NCBI GenBank assembly: GCA_014529385.2
Contig: CM043969.1
Location: 25,499,946 to 25,563,945 of the forward strand
DNA from: Adiantum capillus-veneris
Lineage: Eukaryota > Streptophyta > Polypodiopsida > Polypodiales > Pteridaceae
Length of the DNA: 64,000 nt
Direction of reading: 5' to 3'
The notes below the pieces were generated by a model, which saw nothing but the letters and a program-made list of their open reading frames with translations, had not been told where the DNA came from and ran no database searches. Shown one piece after another: positions 48,361 through 59,872 of this stretch. Every line of letters begins with the position of its first letter. Position 1 is the stretch's first letter. Both the position numbers and the translations under genes were made by a program.

Positions 48361-50079
48361 AAGCTTATGTGCAGTCATGGATTTTTTTGTGTTGTGTTGC
48401 TAATGGCTCATGAAAACATTGCCAAATAATTGTTTTGCTTTGAAGGGGAGATGGGAGTCCTTTTTGGCTGATGAAAATAGAAGGCTTAGAACTTTAGGTC
48501 TTCTTGGGGAGGATTTAAAAAAGAAGATGAATGAAGCTCTAAAGAAGGAAGAAGAAAAAATGAGGGATAGCGGATATAAGTACCTTTCTATTGCAAATCC
48601 TACACATGGTGAAGAGTTTTTTACTATGCTATTTGACAAGGATTGGCATGACAAAACAATGGTAGGGATCACTCGTGATAAATTATACAGCTTGTGCGCC
48701 GCAAAGATCACAATAGAGAGGTATGTTTTATTTCATCTTAAACTTTGATTTATTATTTTTATGTGCAATGTAATTAGTAACATTAATTTTTGGATCAACG
48801 ATTGTAATTCAATAGACGCAAAGAACTTCTTCACATGATGATTTTGACCAAAGTTAAGGACTCCAAAGGAGGTCATTTTGCAGACTATAAGAAACTTAGA
48901 GCTTACATGAGGCAAGAGACCTATTGGAAGGGAATGTTTGGTGAAGCTACAATTATTATTGCTAAGTTTGAGGTGGAGGGTCCTTTGTTGCCAAAAACAT
49001 TTGAGGCCTTCTTTAAGGCATCTAGGAAGACACATGTTTCATTGGCTTATACTCATGTTATGGCAAACATGAAGAGTGCTTCAGATTATGCCTCTTTACC
49101 CGAAGTGATGCATGCAAGCAAATGTCTTGTGTATAGGTATTGGATTTCTTGAATACTAATTTTGTTTCATGATGATGTACTTTATTGTCTCATTTTTATA
49201 TTGAATTTTCATTTAGATGGCTATTGAATTGTATGCGGCTTTGGATGATAGAGTCTATGCCGGAGGATGTATAAGAATGGCTAGATAAAGAGGACGAGAA
49301 TACTATGTTCTCGTCAACACTCTTGGAAAAGAGTATTACACCTTGGGAGTGCTCTCACTGTCCATGGTGGTTGGAGTATCCCCTAGGTGTTATCCCAAAG
49401 AGCGAACAAGAGATTCATGCTCGTAAGTGAACTACAATCTCTTATATGAAGTACTATATTTTAGTTAAAATAGAATTTTGTTGATCTTTTTTTTTTGTGA
49501 ACTTTTGTATGGAAAGGTTTTTTGGAAGAGAGCCCCATCTCTAATGACGGTGTAATCTCACCCGAAGCTACATACATTGAGCCATCCACCAAGCCACCCT
49601 CACGTGCAAGAAAAGGTAAAAAAAAGTATAGAAAAACCCCCCCCAATGTGTGCCTGTAGATGTTGATGTTGAGGAGGAGAGCTTTCCAACTTCTCTTCTA
49701 CCAAAAAAATCCACCTTAGCATCAAAGTCTTGCTTCTCTGAGACTATTATGGGTCGTTCTCTATATGAGCGGATGCCAACAAAACGTACCACAGGTAGAC
49801 GTTCTTTGCTTGTTTATTTGCTTTTTATTACTCTAATTAATTATTGCTTGCATTAACCATTGACATGTCCTATGGTTTTCTAAGCATTCTTTGAGATTCT
49901 AAGCAATTGAAAATTGCATTTTCATGTTTAGGCAGGGAGTTTATTACATGTGTGGATGCTTTGTTATTGGATGTGGAAGCAATTGATGACCTAGTATGGC
50001 ATAGGTAAGACTTACATATTTCTCTAAAACGTTATATTACCATAATGTACTCTTACCATAATCATTTGTTTTGTGTTAG

Positions 50080-51132
50080 TATTGAAATGTGGTTCAAGAA
50101 AACACCAATCTATGATGGGCGCGAGTATGCATTGAAGGGGGAAATCTCCCAACATGTGGCAAGATTGATCTTTGCAGACTTCCCTGCGTCCATGTTAGTT
50201 GATGGTATTCACAATCACACTATAGGTGAACTTTTTTTATGTCAAAATTTGGGAGGCTTCGTGCTCGTTATAGAATGTATATATGTTATGATGTAATTTT
50301 TCATTTTAACTTGCTTGTGTAGGTAATGTAAAAGTTGTTCGTGAGTGGAACCACTTTTCCACTGCCTTGGCAACTGGTGTCATGGAAATTGCTGATGTTC
50401 ACTTGGCAGACGAGGGTTTCTTGGTGACTTTGTCTCTTGCACAACATTTGGGAGATCTTTTCATGCAAGCTAATAGATTTAGTTTGCAGCTCCATCGCTC
50501 GTGGACTTTGATGTGTGATGGGGGATATTTACACCCAGAGACTGGTGAGTAGGTGAGGTTGCCTTCTCTATCTAAAGCTTGCGTATGAATTTAGAGTTCT
50601 TCTTATTAAGTGATTTGTTCTCTCCTTTCATAGGTGATGGATCTCACTCTTGGTCTATTTTATCGTAAGAATGCTCAAAGCATTACACCTCATTATGATA
50701 GAAAGGCTGGGGAGGATGTTTCTCCTGAGTTCTTCCGGCCTCAAGAAGCTACCTCACAGAGTCTCCTCCTCATTCATGTAATGATTATACAAGTTCGGCT
50801 GGAGATTTGATTCGAGGGGGAGCAGAGCGTACTGAGACTTTTTACAGGTAACTTTCTAGCCATGAACTCTTGTGAATCAGGACACACATCTTGATAGTTC
50901 TATGCAATCTCTTGTCGTTAAACTTTGATTATTATGTTTAACCCAGTTGGCTGCTAGAAACATTCACATATGAGGATGACCATGTTATGGACATCTTTGC
51001 CGGGTGTGGTGGTTTGGGGCTTGCTTGCACAAAGGAGATACGTCACTGTCTAATGTTAGAGGGTGATTTATTTGTCTTCTCTGAGTGTTTAGAGAAGAAA
51101 GTTTGTGGTCCTCCTCCTGAGGAGGAAAACTA
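50080..51132 (+). other. Methyltransferase domain exons of gene M
   Basis: Exon 10 carries LIFADFPAS, where active N4/N6 methylases have D/N/S-P-P-Y/F/W; the first Pro is Phe here. Exon 11 carries the G-FLV strand and W-region (RSWTLMCDGG). Exon 12 has the LFYRKNAQ strand. Exon 13 has MDIFAGCGGLGLAC, RHCLMLEGD, and a Pro/Glu tail to TAG. The altered DPPY means this copy may be catalytically dead even apart from its stops. Confidence 0.65.
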
Positions 51133-51440
51133 GTAGATTAGCTACTTCCATTGGTGGACAATTATTTTTGTGACTTGACTCTATGTATTGTTTGAGATAG
51201 TATTTTTTTAATGCAACAACGAGCAACATATGGAGATTGTGGGTTTTTCCCTTGTCCCCACAAGGGTTTTTTCACCCACACTCATGGTGCCTTGACTTGA
51301 AAATCAAGGCTCAATCTATATGTTGTTCAATTATGGGGAAAATGTTGTGTTTCTCATGTCATTATCTTGTTCTTGTTTTTCTTATTGGGGTTAGGGTAAT
51401 GCAAGCAAATGCCTACGCAATAATCATCATGTGTGTTTGT

Positions 51441-51450
<10 letters not shown>
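51133..51450. other. Downstream of gene M; copia-LTR-like U5 fragment
   Basis: At 51235-51290 GTGGGTTTTTCCCTTGTCCC and CACAAGGGTTTTTTCACCC resemble the R/U5 motif common in plant copia LTRs. No ends can be set. Confidence 0.35.

Positions 51451-51509
<59 letters not shown>
51441..51509. repeat. (GT)n followed by poly-G tract of over 50 bases
   Basis: A GT run then an uninterrupted G run (about 51456-51509). Length of such a run is prone to sequencing error. Confidence 0.9.
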
Positions 51510-51510
<1 letters not shown>

Positions 51511-51613
51511 CTCTCTTATTCTCTCTAATTGTTTATAGCATGAACAAGATAAAGACTCATTACTAGAGTAGACTTCAATTTTCCTCATACCAAAAATTCA
51601 ATGATTTCACTTT

Positions 51614-51679
<66 letters not shown>

Positions 51680-51775
51680 ATTGACTTATAATGCGAACAA
51701 GATAAAGACTCGTTGTGCTAGAGTAGACTTCAACTTACCTCATACCAAAAATTCAAATATTTTACTTTGTACTAA
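51510..51775. repeat. CT-repeat and tandem duplication
   Basis: About 95 bp (GAACAAGATAAAGACTC ... CATACCAAAAATTCAA) occurs at 51542-51602 and 51695-51755. A long (CT)n run (about 51618-51678) separates the copies. Confidence 0.85.
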
Positions 51776-52129
51776 AATTATTGTGGATCATAAACATAGA
51801 CTTTGTGATGATCTTTCTTATAAATACTACATATATGACATTGCAGTATCAATATATTGACATTGATATGGTTTTTTTTTTTTAATCAAATCTATGTTGT
51901 ATTACTATGGCCCTTAATTGTGTCACAAACATGTAGAGCACAAATGTTTTACTATGCACTTTATCGACCTAGTTCAAAAGCTATATACCTTAGTATGTGC
52001 AAAAGGTTACATCTGATTTTTCTACCCACAAAAAGCTCTAACTTTGTAGAGAAAGCTCTAAATGAAAAGCTCCTATATTTAATATCCTCGATCATAACTT
52101 CCAACATGGTCGACTAAGCCTAAAGAACT

Positions 52130-53490
52130 GTGGATGTGTGGAGCTTTGCAATGCCGAAGCTTAAAGCAAGAGAAGTGTATTCTAGAAAGGGAAATTGAAG
52201 ATAAGTATAATATCCCAAAACCATTCCTGAAGAAGCATTAGAGACACTAGAATGGGAACACATCTTGGCTACTCTGGATGTGTGTACCATGGCTAATGGT
52301 CCAACAACGAAGTTTTGTGATGAAGATGGCCATGATGTCATTCCTTATTTTGCAGTGAGTGTGATCCAAGAAAACAAAGAGAACCAAGCATTAACAAGTT
52401 CTTAAAATGAAAAGCAAACAAACTAACTTCCCGAATCAAAAGACAAAGAAGAAGATGAGTTCTATGACCCCGTAAAGCACTTGGAGATTCAAGATGATGC
52501 CAATAATGGAAATCTAAAGAACCCAATAGGTGACATGCAACACTTTAACTAATGCTTGGTTTTATGTTTGTCAAGATCAAATACCCAGGAACCAATGTTA
52601 CCACTACAAGAATAAAGTGCATCCAAAGTGGATTTCAAAATCCCAAATGGTGACGCACTCGCAACAAGCATCCTTAGACGTGGCTCCTGTACTCGAAGAA
52701 AATAATCATTTAAGAAGAACACAACCATGTCAATGAGCTAACCACATGCTAATCAATTGGCTAGAGTAGTCATTCTAAAAACAACAATCCAAGAGCAAAC
52801 AGATAATAACTTTCCATAACCAACCAAACCACAAAGGGAAAGTGCCAGATATCAACCTTTCTAAGGATAGTAGCAACATTGATGATTCTTATGATATCCC
52901 CTACCAGGAACTCGGTCATCACTATCACTACTAGCTTGCGTAACAACCAAGGAAGGACAAAAGCAAAGAATAACAAGTCAGATCCAACAAGTTCAAACAG
53001 TCTGGATACCAAAGAGCCAGCTTGGCCAAAAGTAGATATGGATCAAGAAGATGAAATTTCTCATGAAAATCAAAAGATCCAACACCAAAAGGAAAACAGT
53101 CAAAGTATGCAAGAATGGCTACAAACTTCACAAAGTCGCAAGCTTTCACAAGTTAGATTTGGGTTCCAAAGAAGTTGATTCAAGCACAAAGAAGTCAAGA
53201 GTTTATTTGGGTTCCAAAATGGTTAAATTATCAACTCCCGAATTCTGAATCTCGTCCCCAACCAAGTGTAAAAGGGCTAAAGCAAAGACTATTAACTCAC
53301 ACAAAGACAAGGTGGATGCCAAAGAAGTCTCCTCAAACACGAACAAAGCAGGGACGATTATGGATTCCTAAACGGGCTTCATCACTAAAGCAGTCAATAA
53401 TCACAAAGAAGTGGGTCTCAACAAAAGCCAATGAAATTATTGCCACTGCATTGATGCTTGAGTTCTTTCAATTCCTCCTACAATTATAGT
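52130..53490 (+). pseudogene. Degenerate retroelement gag-like region with W-x-P-K repeats
   Basis: Near 52240 a frame reads EALETLEWEHILATLDVC and, soon after, KFCDEDGHDVIPYF, resembling plant retroelement gag-related sequence. From 53150 a Lys/Ser/Thr-rich frame repeats IWVPKKLI, IWVPKWLN, RWMPKKSP, LWIPKRAS. Repeated WVPK motifs before protease are known in SIRE-type copia. Frames are broken many times. Family assignment is weak. Confidence 0.35.
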
Positions 53491-56150
53491 ATAGTTAAAG
53501 AAAGGAAGTCGCTCACTTCACCACTACATGTTGCACAAGGCTTACGGATCAGGAGATAAAATGAATGCAAAATCTCGAAAGCCAAATAACCAAAGGCAAC
53601 CAAAGAGGAAGTCCAAATCTCTACAACCTTCAATCAAGCAAAAAACACAAAGAGCTTCAAAGGCCATCACATTTCTTCAAATATGAATCCTTGCTAGAAA
53701 ATGGAAATAAGCAAAGTGCTTATACCCACATCTTACACATCATAAACTTTTTCCATGCATTGATTGTGTATGCATAATAGGGCTACATTGCAAGGCTGTC
53801 ATTGGCACAATTTTTAATTTCCCAAGCACAACACATACCCTTGGCAATACCTTGTCATCAAGGCGGACTCCAAATAGAAGGGGAGGGAGGCGTTCTAAAT
53901 GTGGACCTAATATTATGAATAAGGGCAGTGTTCTGTGAGTTGCATTGAATTTTTGTGTTTGATTGTGATTATTTTTTGACAGAATTCAGAGTATATGCCC
54001 TCATAATAACGTTACAGGAGGAGTACGGGGACAAAAGCCATATATGGACCCCTTGGGGCATGTGTAGTGTTTAAATTTTTGTTCGAATGATTTTAACTTT
54101 TTGTTGAGTTGATTTTTGGTTCTATTTAGTTATTTTTTAAAATTTCCTTATTTTTCTTTAAGAAAAGAGGAAAATTTCCATATCTAGATGAAGAAAAGAC
54201 TGAAGAGATGTCTGAGTAGTACAAAGAGAAGAAGGCCATGTGCACAAGGCTATAATGTTAGAGGTAAGAACGAAATGCTGATCAGTCATCAACAACAGTG
54301 TGGGGCCAAAAATGAACGAGAATGGTCATAAAACTCCGGGATGGCCTACAAGGGCAGAAAAATTCGGTGATGCGACTAAATGAAAGCACCCATCAAGTGT
54401 AAAGTTTCCTATTAGACACTTCAAGCGACTACAAAGCCGTTTACAAGAAGTAGATCTTTATACTAAAAATATTATATCTTGTATAATCCTAACAAAAAAA
54501 AGGGACTAAAAGTACTGGAAAAAAAAAGGGCGAGACAAAAATGACAAGCTAGTCATCTATCAAAATAGATGTCTGCAAGAGCAACCAGGGGTCAAGACAA
54601 ATTTTTGTCATCGGTATTGGTTCTACATGTTTAGAGGATTCCATGGGTATAATTCATGTCAAGTTTGGCAGCTAGAAGATACCAAAGATACCCATCAGTC
54701 CTTTTCAAGGTTGAAAGCCAAAATACAAGCCCAAATCAAGCCATACTTTGTCAGTAGGCTATGAATAGAGAATACAAGCTAAGGGTTTTTTTTCTCCCTA
54801 AAAGATAGAAGTTTAACTTTCCTATTCTTGATGATCTTGGGGATAATGTGCTCTCATAGCCTTCTTTGGAGGGTAAGCCATTGAAACATGGCAACTCTCC
54901 TTGGATGTCTATTGTCCCACAAGTGCTCCGAGAAACTTGCCAAGAACTCAGAGATGAGACCCTCCTCCCTCCAATGATTTTTTATCAAAAGAATAATCTC
55001 TCTCTTTGTTGTTAGTATGTGTCAGCCCAACCGAGCTGTGTACTAGAAAAGAGGATCCTCGATTGATTGGATGAGGCAAAGGAGGCTCGTCAAAACCACT
55101 CCCCCTAGGTCCCCCTGCAGTCATGTCAAAGAGTGGTTCCCCCAAGCCCAAAGCCACAAGTTTCCTGACTCCAAGTTAGTCAGGTTGCGGTCTATGACAC
55201 AATTCCTCCCATTGATGCCCACCGCTTGAACCCTTTTAAAGTAGCACTTAATCACCTCTCGCGCCTCAACAGTGGTGCTGTGAAGATGGCCCTCTCCTTG
55301 AATATCAAAGAACTTGCAAGAACCTTTGTCTGAGTAATCCCTAACTACAATGAGGACCTCTAGTTGGTTGAAGGCCCCCATGCAGCGGGGAGTTGTTGGC
55401 TATAGAGGGATGAGATACTCCGTTGGTACTTCGCTAGCCCAAACCTCTGTCATGGAATCATGTAGCCTCGTCCCCAATTACATAGTCGCAACTTCAAACA
55501 ATGGAAAGGAATACACAAGCTTCCACCTTCATGATGACAATTTTCTAATTTTTCTAAGATTCAAGAGCTTCTACCTTGAATCTCACACACCATTGTGATA
55601 AAGGAAAACCCTAGTTCACTCTCTCATAAGCTCAGATTTAATCTTGTGGAGAGACACGACTATTCTACACATAGATTGAGCAACCATGAAAGGAATTACA
55701 CAAAAGGGGAAAATTGCAGGTTTTTTCCACTAAAAGCTGCCTTCTCTCTCTTCCCCATGGAAATATCAGCTGATGTGTCAATATTTGGGCCATTTTCCCC
55801 TGTGGACCAAAACTAAGTCATTTTCAGCTCATTCTTGACCCAGAAGGATTATTTTTTATGTGAAAAATATCAAATGCAGTCAAAAAAATCCCTAGATATA
55901 TGGGATCACTTGCATAGGCATTAAAATCATGAATATACATTCGTTTTCACTACTTTTCCCTTTTGTTTCACTTTTTATGAAATTTTATTACGACGCTTGT
56001 TAGCTACTTTTTTACAGTTTTTGCTTGCACCAATCTTTGTAGGCAAGATGAGTATGCCACCATAAAACACTTTGAACATGTACATTATAAAAAAAGAATA
56101 TGCATCTTAACAAGTGAGAAAACATCCAAGGCCACAATTCCCCAGATAGG
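53491..56150. other. Non-coding or unrecognised sequence
   Basis: Only short frames. A minus frame at 55121-55381 (QGEGHLHSTTVEAREVIKCY, NLTNLESGN) might be old retroelement sequence but I cannot place it. No RNA gene or repeat recognised. Confidence 0.4.
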
Positions 56151-57031
56151 CATGTACATGATAGCGACCATAGTAGACTCTTTAGCATATATCACATATG
56201 TACATGATTGCTTTTATTTCCATCCATTAGAAGGTGTCAAATGTGAGGTGAATGTTTTTCTTTCATATCGTGCAAAGTGTCATAGCAGGACATCCACTCC
56301 CTTCAAACCTACACATCCTTCGACATGTGCCATAGCACAACATCCACCCCCTCTTAACCTACACATCCTCCGGCATGTGCCACAATAGTATTTGCTTGGC
56401 GTCAAAACTCATAGTCAAACACCATATCTTCACTTTCATCCTTAGTTTGCATATAATTGGATCCATCATCCTCTTCACTTTGTTGTGCATAAAATGGATC
56501 AGAATCCCCTAAGGGAATATTCATTTCTATCCCATTCAACTCACGCAAGGTGTAAGTTGCATTTCCATGCACACGCTTGATAACATAAGGTCCAAACCAT
56601 CTCTTTACAAGGTTTCTTATTGTATAGTGCTAGTTTTAAAGGCTACTATCATACACCAACACACAATCACCTTCTTCAATGGATTTCGTTCTAAGCCTAT
56701 GTCTCTTGTCAAATCTATCTTTTGTTTTCCAATCTTGCATCCTTTAATCAAGATTTTGCAAGGTCAACGGCTTTAGGCCTTCTTTCCAATTATCGTATGT
56801 GCAATGTAAGAAGATCTTCTCTACTCATTCCATCTTCCCATGGCAATGCATTCCATGTAGAAACTACATCTTCAATTGGAATCACAGATTTTTGACCATG
56901 CATCAATTCAACAAGCATAATATTATAGATAGTGATTGAACTATGTGTCGTGCGGTCAGCCCATAATGCAAATGGAAGTAACCTTGGTCAGTCTCCAAGC
57001 TTGCATTCACAAACCTTAGCCAAAGATTTAA

Positions 57032-57241
57032 TTATTGGAGGATGCCCTCTTTCACTCTTTCCATTGCCTCTCGGTTATATGCACCAGTTAAAGATAGTTT
57101 GATGTGGCATCCTAGAGAAGAACTCCCTTGCTTTGCCTCATCATCCACTCTATCTGTAGTTATTTTTCCAACACATCCATAATGACAGATTGTATCTTTA
57201 AGAAGGAATTTACATACAAATTTTGTATTCTTTTTCCACAA
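57032..57241 (-). pseudogene. E6 integrase core fragment
   Basis: KDTICHYGCVGKITTDRVDD followed by LSLTGAYNREAMERVKEG: the strand around the second catalytic Asp (TD) and the region around the catalytic Glu (REAMERV in place of P-x-NG-x-x-E). Severely altered, so inactive. Confidence 0.7.
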
Positions 57242-57580
57242 TGCACGCCCTTCAACTCAATTAGAAAAATCTTCTCTTGCAAGCACCAAATACCTCATTT
57301 TCCAAAGTCCCAAACACATTGTGATGCAATCCACAATCCATTTGTAATGTATTTCCAATGGATAAGTAGGATATAGCCCATCACAATGCCGTATATTTGA
57401 ATATATTTGGCATGTCACACAAGACTCCATAGCATTAGCCACTTTCTTCTACATCCCTTTCCACCAATACCTTTCTTTTACTTTGGCAAATGTTCCTGCA
57501 ACGGTGCTCCATGTCTTCATTTAGGATAAGTACACATCCTTCAAGAAGTATCCATATGATTTTCTTCTTATCCTCTTGAA

Positions 57581-57850
57581 TTATTGCTCTATCATATCAT
57601 CATGTTTTTGCAAGGTACTTAAGTAGTGACCTATCAAGTGCCATTCACCCTCATATAGTTCCTCTAAAAATGATTCAAGTGAAGATAAAAAACATACATG
57701 ATTACTCTTTACATGAGCAATAGTGTAGAAATTTGTGCCTACATCATCTCCCTCAACAATCATCTCATGTTCATCTTCATATCTTGCCCTGGATAGCTTA
57801 GCTACCATTGGATTTCCATTTCTTGCAGTATGCTTGAACTCAGGTTTCAA
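57581..57850 (-). pseudogene. E6 RNase H-integrase linker
   Basis: KLSRARYEDEHEMIVEGDDV and EELYEGEWHLIGHYLSTLQ, the spacer before the integrase zinc region in this gypsy-like clade. Stops on both sides. Confidence 0.6.
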
Positions 57851-58341
57851 GGACTTTATGTAGGCTATCCATCACAGTAGCATAGCAATGTCAGGAGTTG
57901 AGCAATTTGAGACAAAAAATCAGTTTCCACAACCACTGATGGGTGAAAGCATGTATTGGTGGTACCACCTTTTCTACCATTTGGTGGATCCTTTTATAAA
58001 AGGTGGAGATTGGTAATTTTTTTGTAAACACGCTCAATATTTGTCGGAGGATATAATTTTAGATTCTATTTTCAAAAATCTATCGATTGATCTGTAACAA
58101 GGTCATAGATTTTAAAATTGAAACATGAAAATGGGGTCGTAATGGCTACCAAAGGATTGTCCATGACACCACTTTTGGTAGCACCAATACATGCTTTGAC
58201 CTAATGCCCCTATCAAGTACTCCTTGTCTCATCTCAATGTTGTGACCACTCCCCATAATTCCTTTTTTACCTGCACATAATCTTGTTGATAAGAACTTAG
58301 ATTTTGGCCCCAAACCTCACCACATACCTTTTCCTTCATCA

Positions 58342-58881
58342 TCAGCTTTCCCTATTGCCCATCCTATTCCTATAGAATTCATGTCCACTATCACAATGGT
58401 AGGTCTTTTTCATGCATAGTCTACCTTGGTTATGAAAGAAGTAGCTTCTTTGAAATCTTTGAGCTTTAGTGATAGTTGTACATTTTTCTTTCATGTTTTT
58501 GATTGCATCCATCTTTTTTGGACAAGGCCTTCTATCATAAGGACCATACATATGCCACAATCAACACTTTGTTAACTCCAAATACAATTTTTTGTCCTTA
58601 TAGGGTAAGATTAACTTCTTCCAATATTGAAAAATCTTCTCACAATCTTTGATATGGTTTGCAACAAACTTATAGTACCCCTTTGAATCCATAGCTTCAT
58701 CTTTTTCTTTGTCTTCACCACCTTTGATGGGCACATCATCAAAAAATGGCATTGTGATTTGAGATATGAAGTCACATAGAACCTTGCTCATCCCATTCAT
58801 CATATGTGCAACCAAATTTGTTGCTCCTTGAGGTAAGGTACGCATCCTTACCAGTCCCAAAGGTGTTTTTATGGTTGTCAA
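58342..58881 (-). pseudogene. E6 reverse transcriptase fragments
   Basis: 58881-58561 has TTIKTPLGLVRMRTLPQGAT and ITMPFFDDVPIKG, the latter giving F-x-D-D for the YxDD catalytic box. 58560-58342 has YDRRPCPKKMDAIKNMKE, the post-palm P-x-K-x-x-A-I segment. They are separated by a stop. Confidence 0.75.
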
Positions 58882-59095
58882 ATCTCTACTCTCAACATCT
58901 AATTGAAATTGATTGAACCTTGAATAGGGAACTTCCGTTGAGTAAATTCACCCTCCTGCAAATGCCCCTAGAAATTCATCCCCAAGGTACATGAGGGAAA
59001 GTGAAGATCGTCATAGGTTCAACAACACTAGGATCAACACACCCTATCTCATGTGGCTGGAAAGAAAACATTTACAATGTCTTGAAATCATTTAT

Positions 59096-59371
59096 TCAAA
59101 AAAAATCTCCTTTTCCTCTCTTAAAAACTCCTCGCAACCAACCTTTAGCTCTTTTAGGGATTCCGTTGTGAATGTGTGTCCAGTTCTTTTTGGATCCCTG
59201 AGAATTGGCTACAAAGAATCTTGTTCTAGATTTTTCATTGCAATCTAATGGTAAAGGTAAGGCCACTAGTCTCACTTCTTTGCCTTTGCCAGGTTTGTAC
59301 TTGGTCTCCACATGCACTTTCAATCCTTTAGTAGAATTGAAATCTTTTTTACCTTCAAAAGACTCAATCAT
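59096..59371 (-). pseudogene. E6 protease-pol linker
   Basis: KVHVETKYKPGKGKEVRLVA and a following LPLPLDCNEK resemble the E0 frame at 5495-5946. No catalytic motif. Confidence 0.55.
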
Positions 59372-59684
59372 ATCCTACATTTCCATAAATCATACTGCAA
59401 CAACATGGAATCCATCTTCAACGCTAGAATCCATTAGCCTCAAGCTCAATCATAGTATCTACATGAGAAACTTGCTCAAAGAAAATTGAAATGCATTCAC
59501 TATCCTCTATGAATTTGTGTAAGGTGTTACTCTTTACATTTGTTGTTGTTCAGTCTCTCCATCTATCTCCCTCTCTAACCACATATCTATCTCTACATAA
59601 GCCTTTATCTCTATCTCTATCTTCCTCATATCCTAGCTACTGACCATAACTAGATTCTTTCTTTATGCTTGTATTATCTTAAAT

Positions 59685-59872
59685 GAATAACCCACACAAA
59701 GCCAACTTTTACATTTTCCATTTTGTGCAATCTCTTAGGGTTAATGTGTGTTCAAGTCATAAAATTCACTTCCAACAAAGAATTGTATTTCTTTTTGGAC
59801 CTGGAAAACTACAAGAAATTCTTCTCTATCCACTCCCCACTAATCTACCACTCCTAAATTATTCTAATTTAT
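59685..59872 (+). repeat. Inverted copy of the E0/E2 leader module
   Basis: The reverse complement aligns with 8800-8990 (shared stretches such as CACTTCCAACAGAGAATTG with one change). Similarity stops at 59872/59873, where the E7 LTR begins; this sharp edge fixes the LTR boundary. It implies a plus-strand element fragment here. Confidence 0.65.

Larger units (their letters stand above)
46601..51132 (+). pseudogene. Gene M: 13-exon ParB-like plus N4/N6 DNA methyltransferase-like protein, decayed copy
   Basis: Exons by phase: 46601-47283, 47369-47474, 47559-47772, 48446-48720, 48816-49136, 49217-49422, 49517-49615, 49660-49794, 49932-50004, 50080-50225, 50323-50544, 50634-50847, 50947-51132. 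Splice sites are GT-AG except intron 1 (G|GCAAGT, GC-AG). The N-terminal part has GKLFFVWDGNHRLKTWM, a ParB/Srx-type DGxHR motif. The C-terminal part has RLIFADFPASM (position of DPPY), ADEGFLVTLSLAQHLGDLF, LFYRKN, and DHVMDIFAGCGGLGLAC followed by LEGD (SAM-binding motif I). Catalytic motif before SAM motif is the beta-class order. Breaks: frameshift near 46690, TAA 49272, compensating shifts near 50635 and 50755. Expected role: DNA base methylation; the specificity is unknown. Confidence 0.65.
56400..59400 (-). mobile_element. E6: gypsy-like pol remnant of the E0 clade
   Basis: Reading the minus strand: a protease-pol linker (59371), reverse transcriptase (58881-58342) and integrase (57850-57032), all fragmentary. 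It resembles E0 in the linker. No LTR or gag is identified. The region from 57.9 to 58.3 kb carries no recognisable domain. Confidence 0.7.

Noticed and set aside
51237-51566. 109-codon frame ending in a polyglycine tail
   Set aside because: Created by the GT and poly-G runs.
39000-52100. Terminal inverted repeats bounding genes T and M
   Set aside because: Looked on both sides by eye and found no convincing matching inverted ends.
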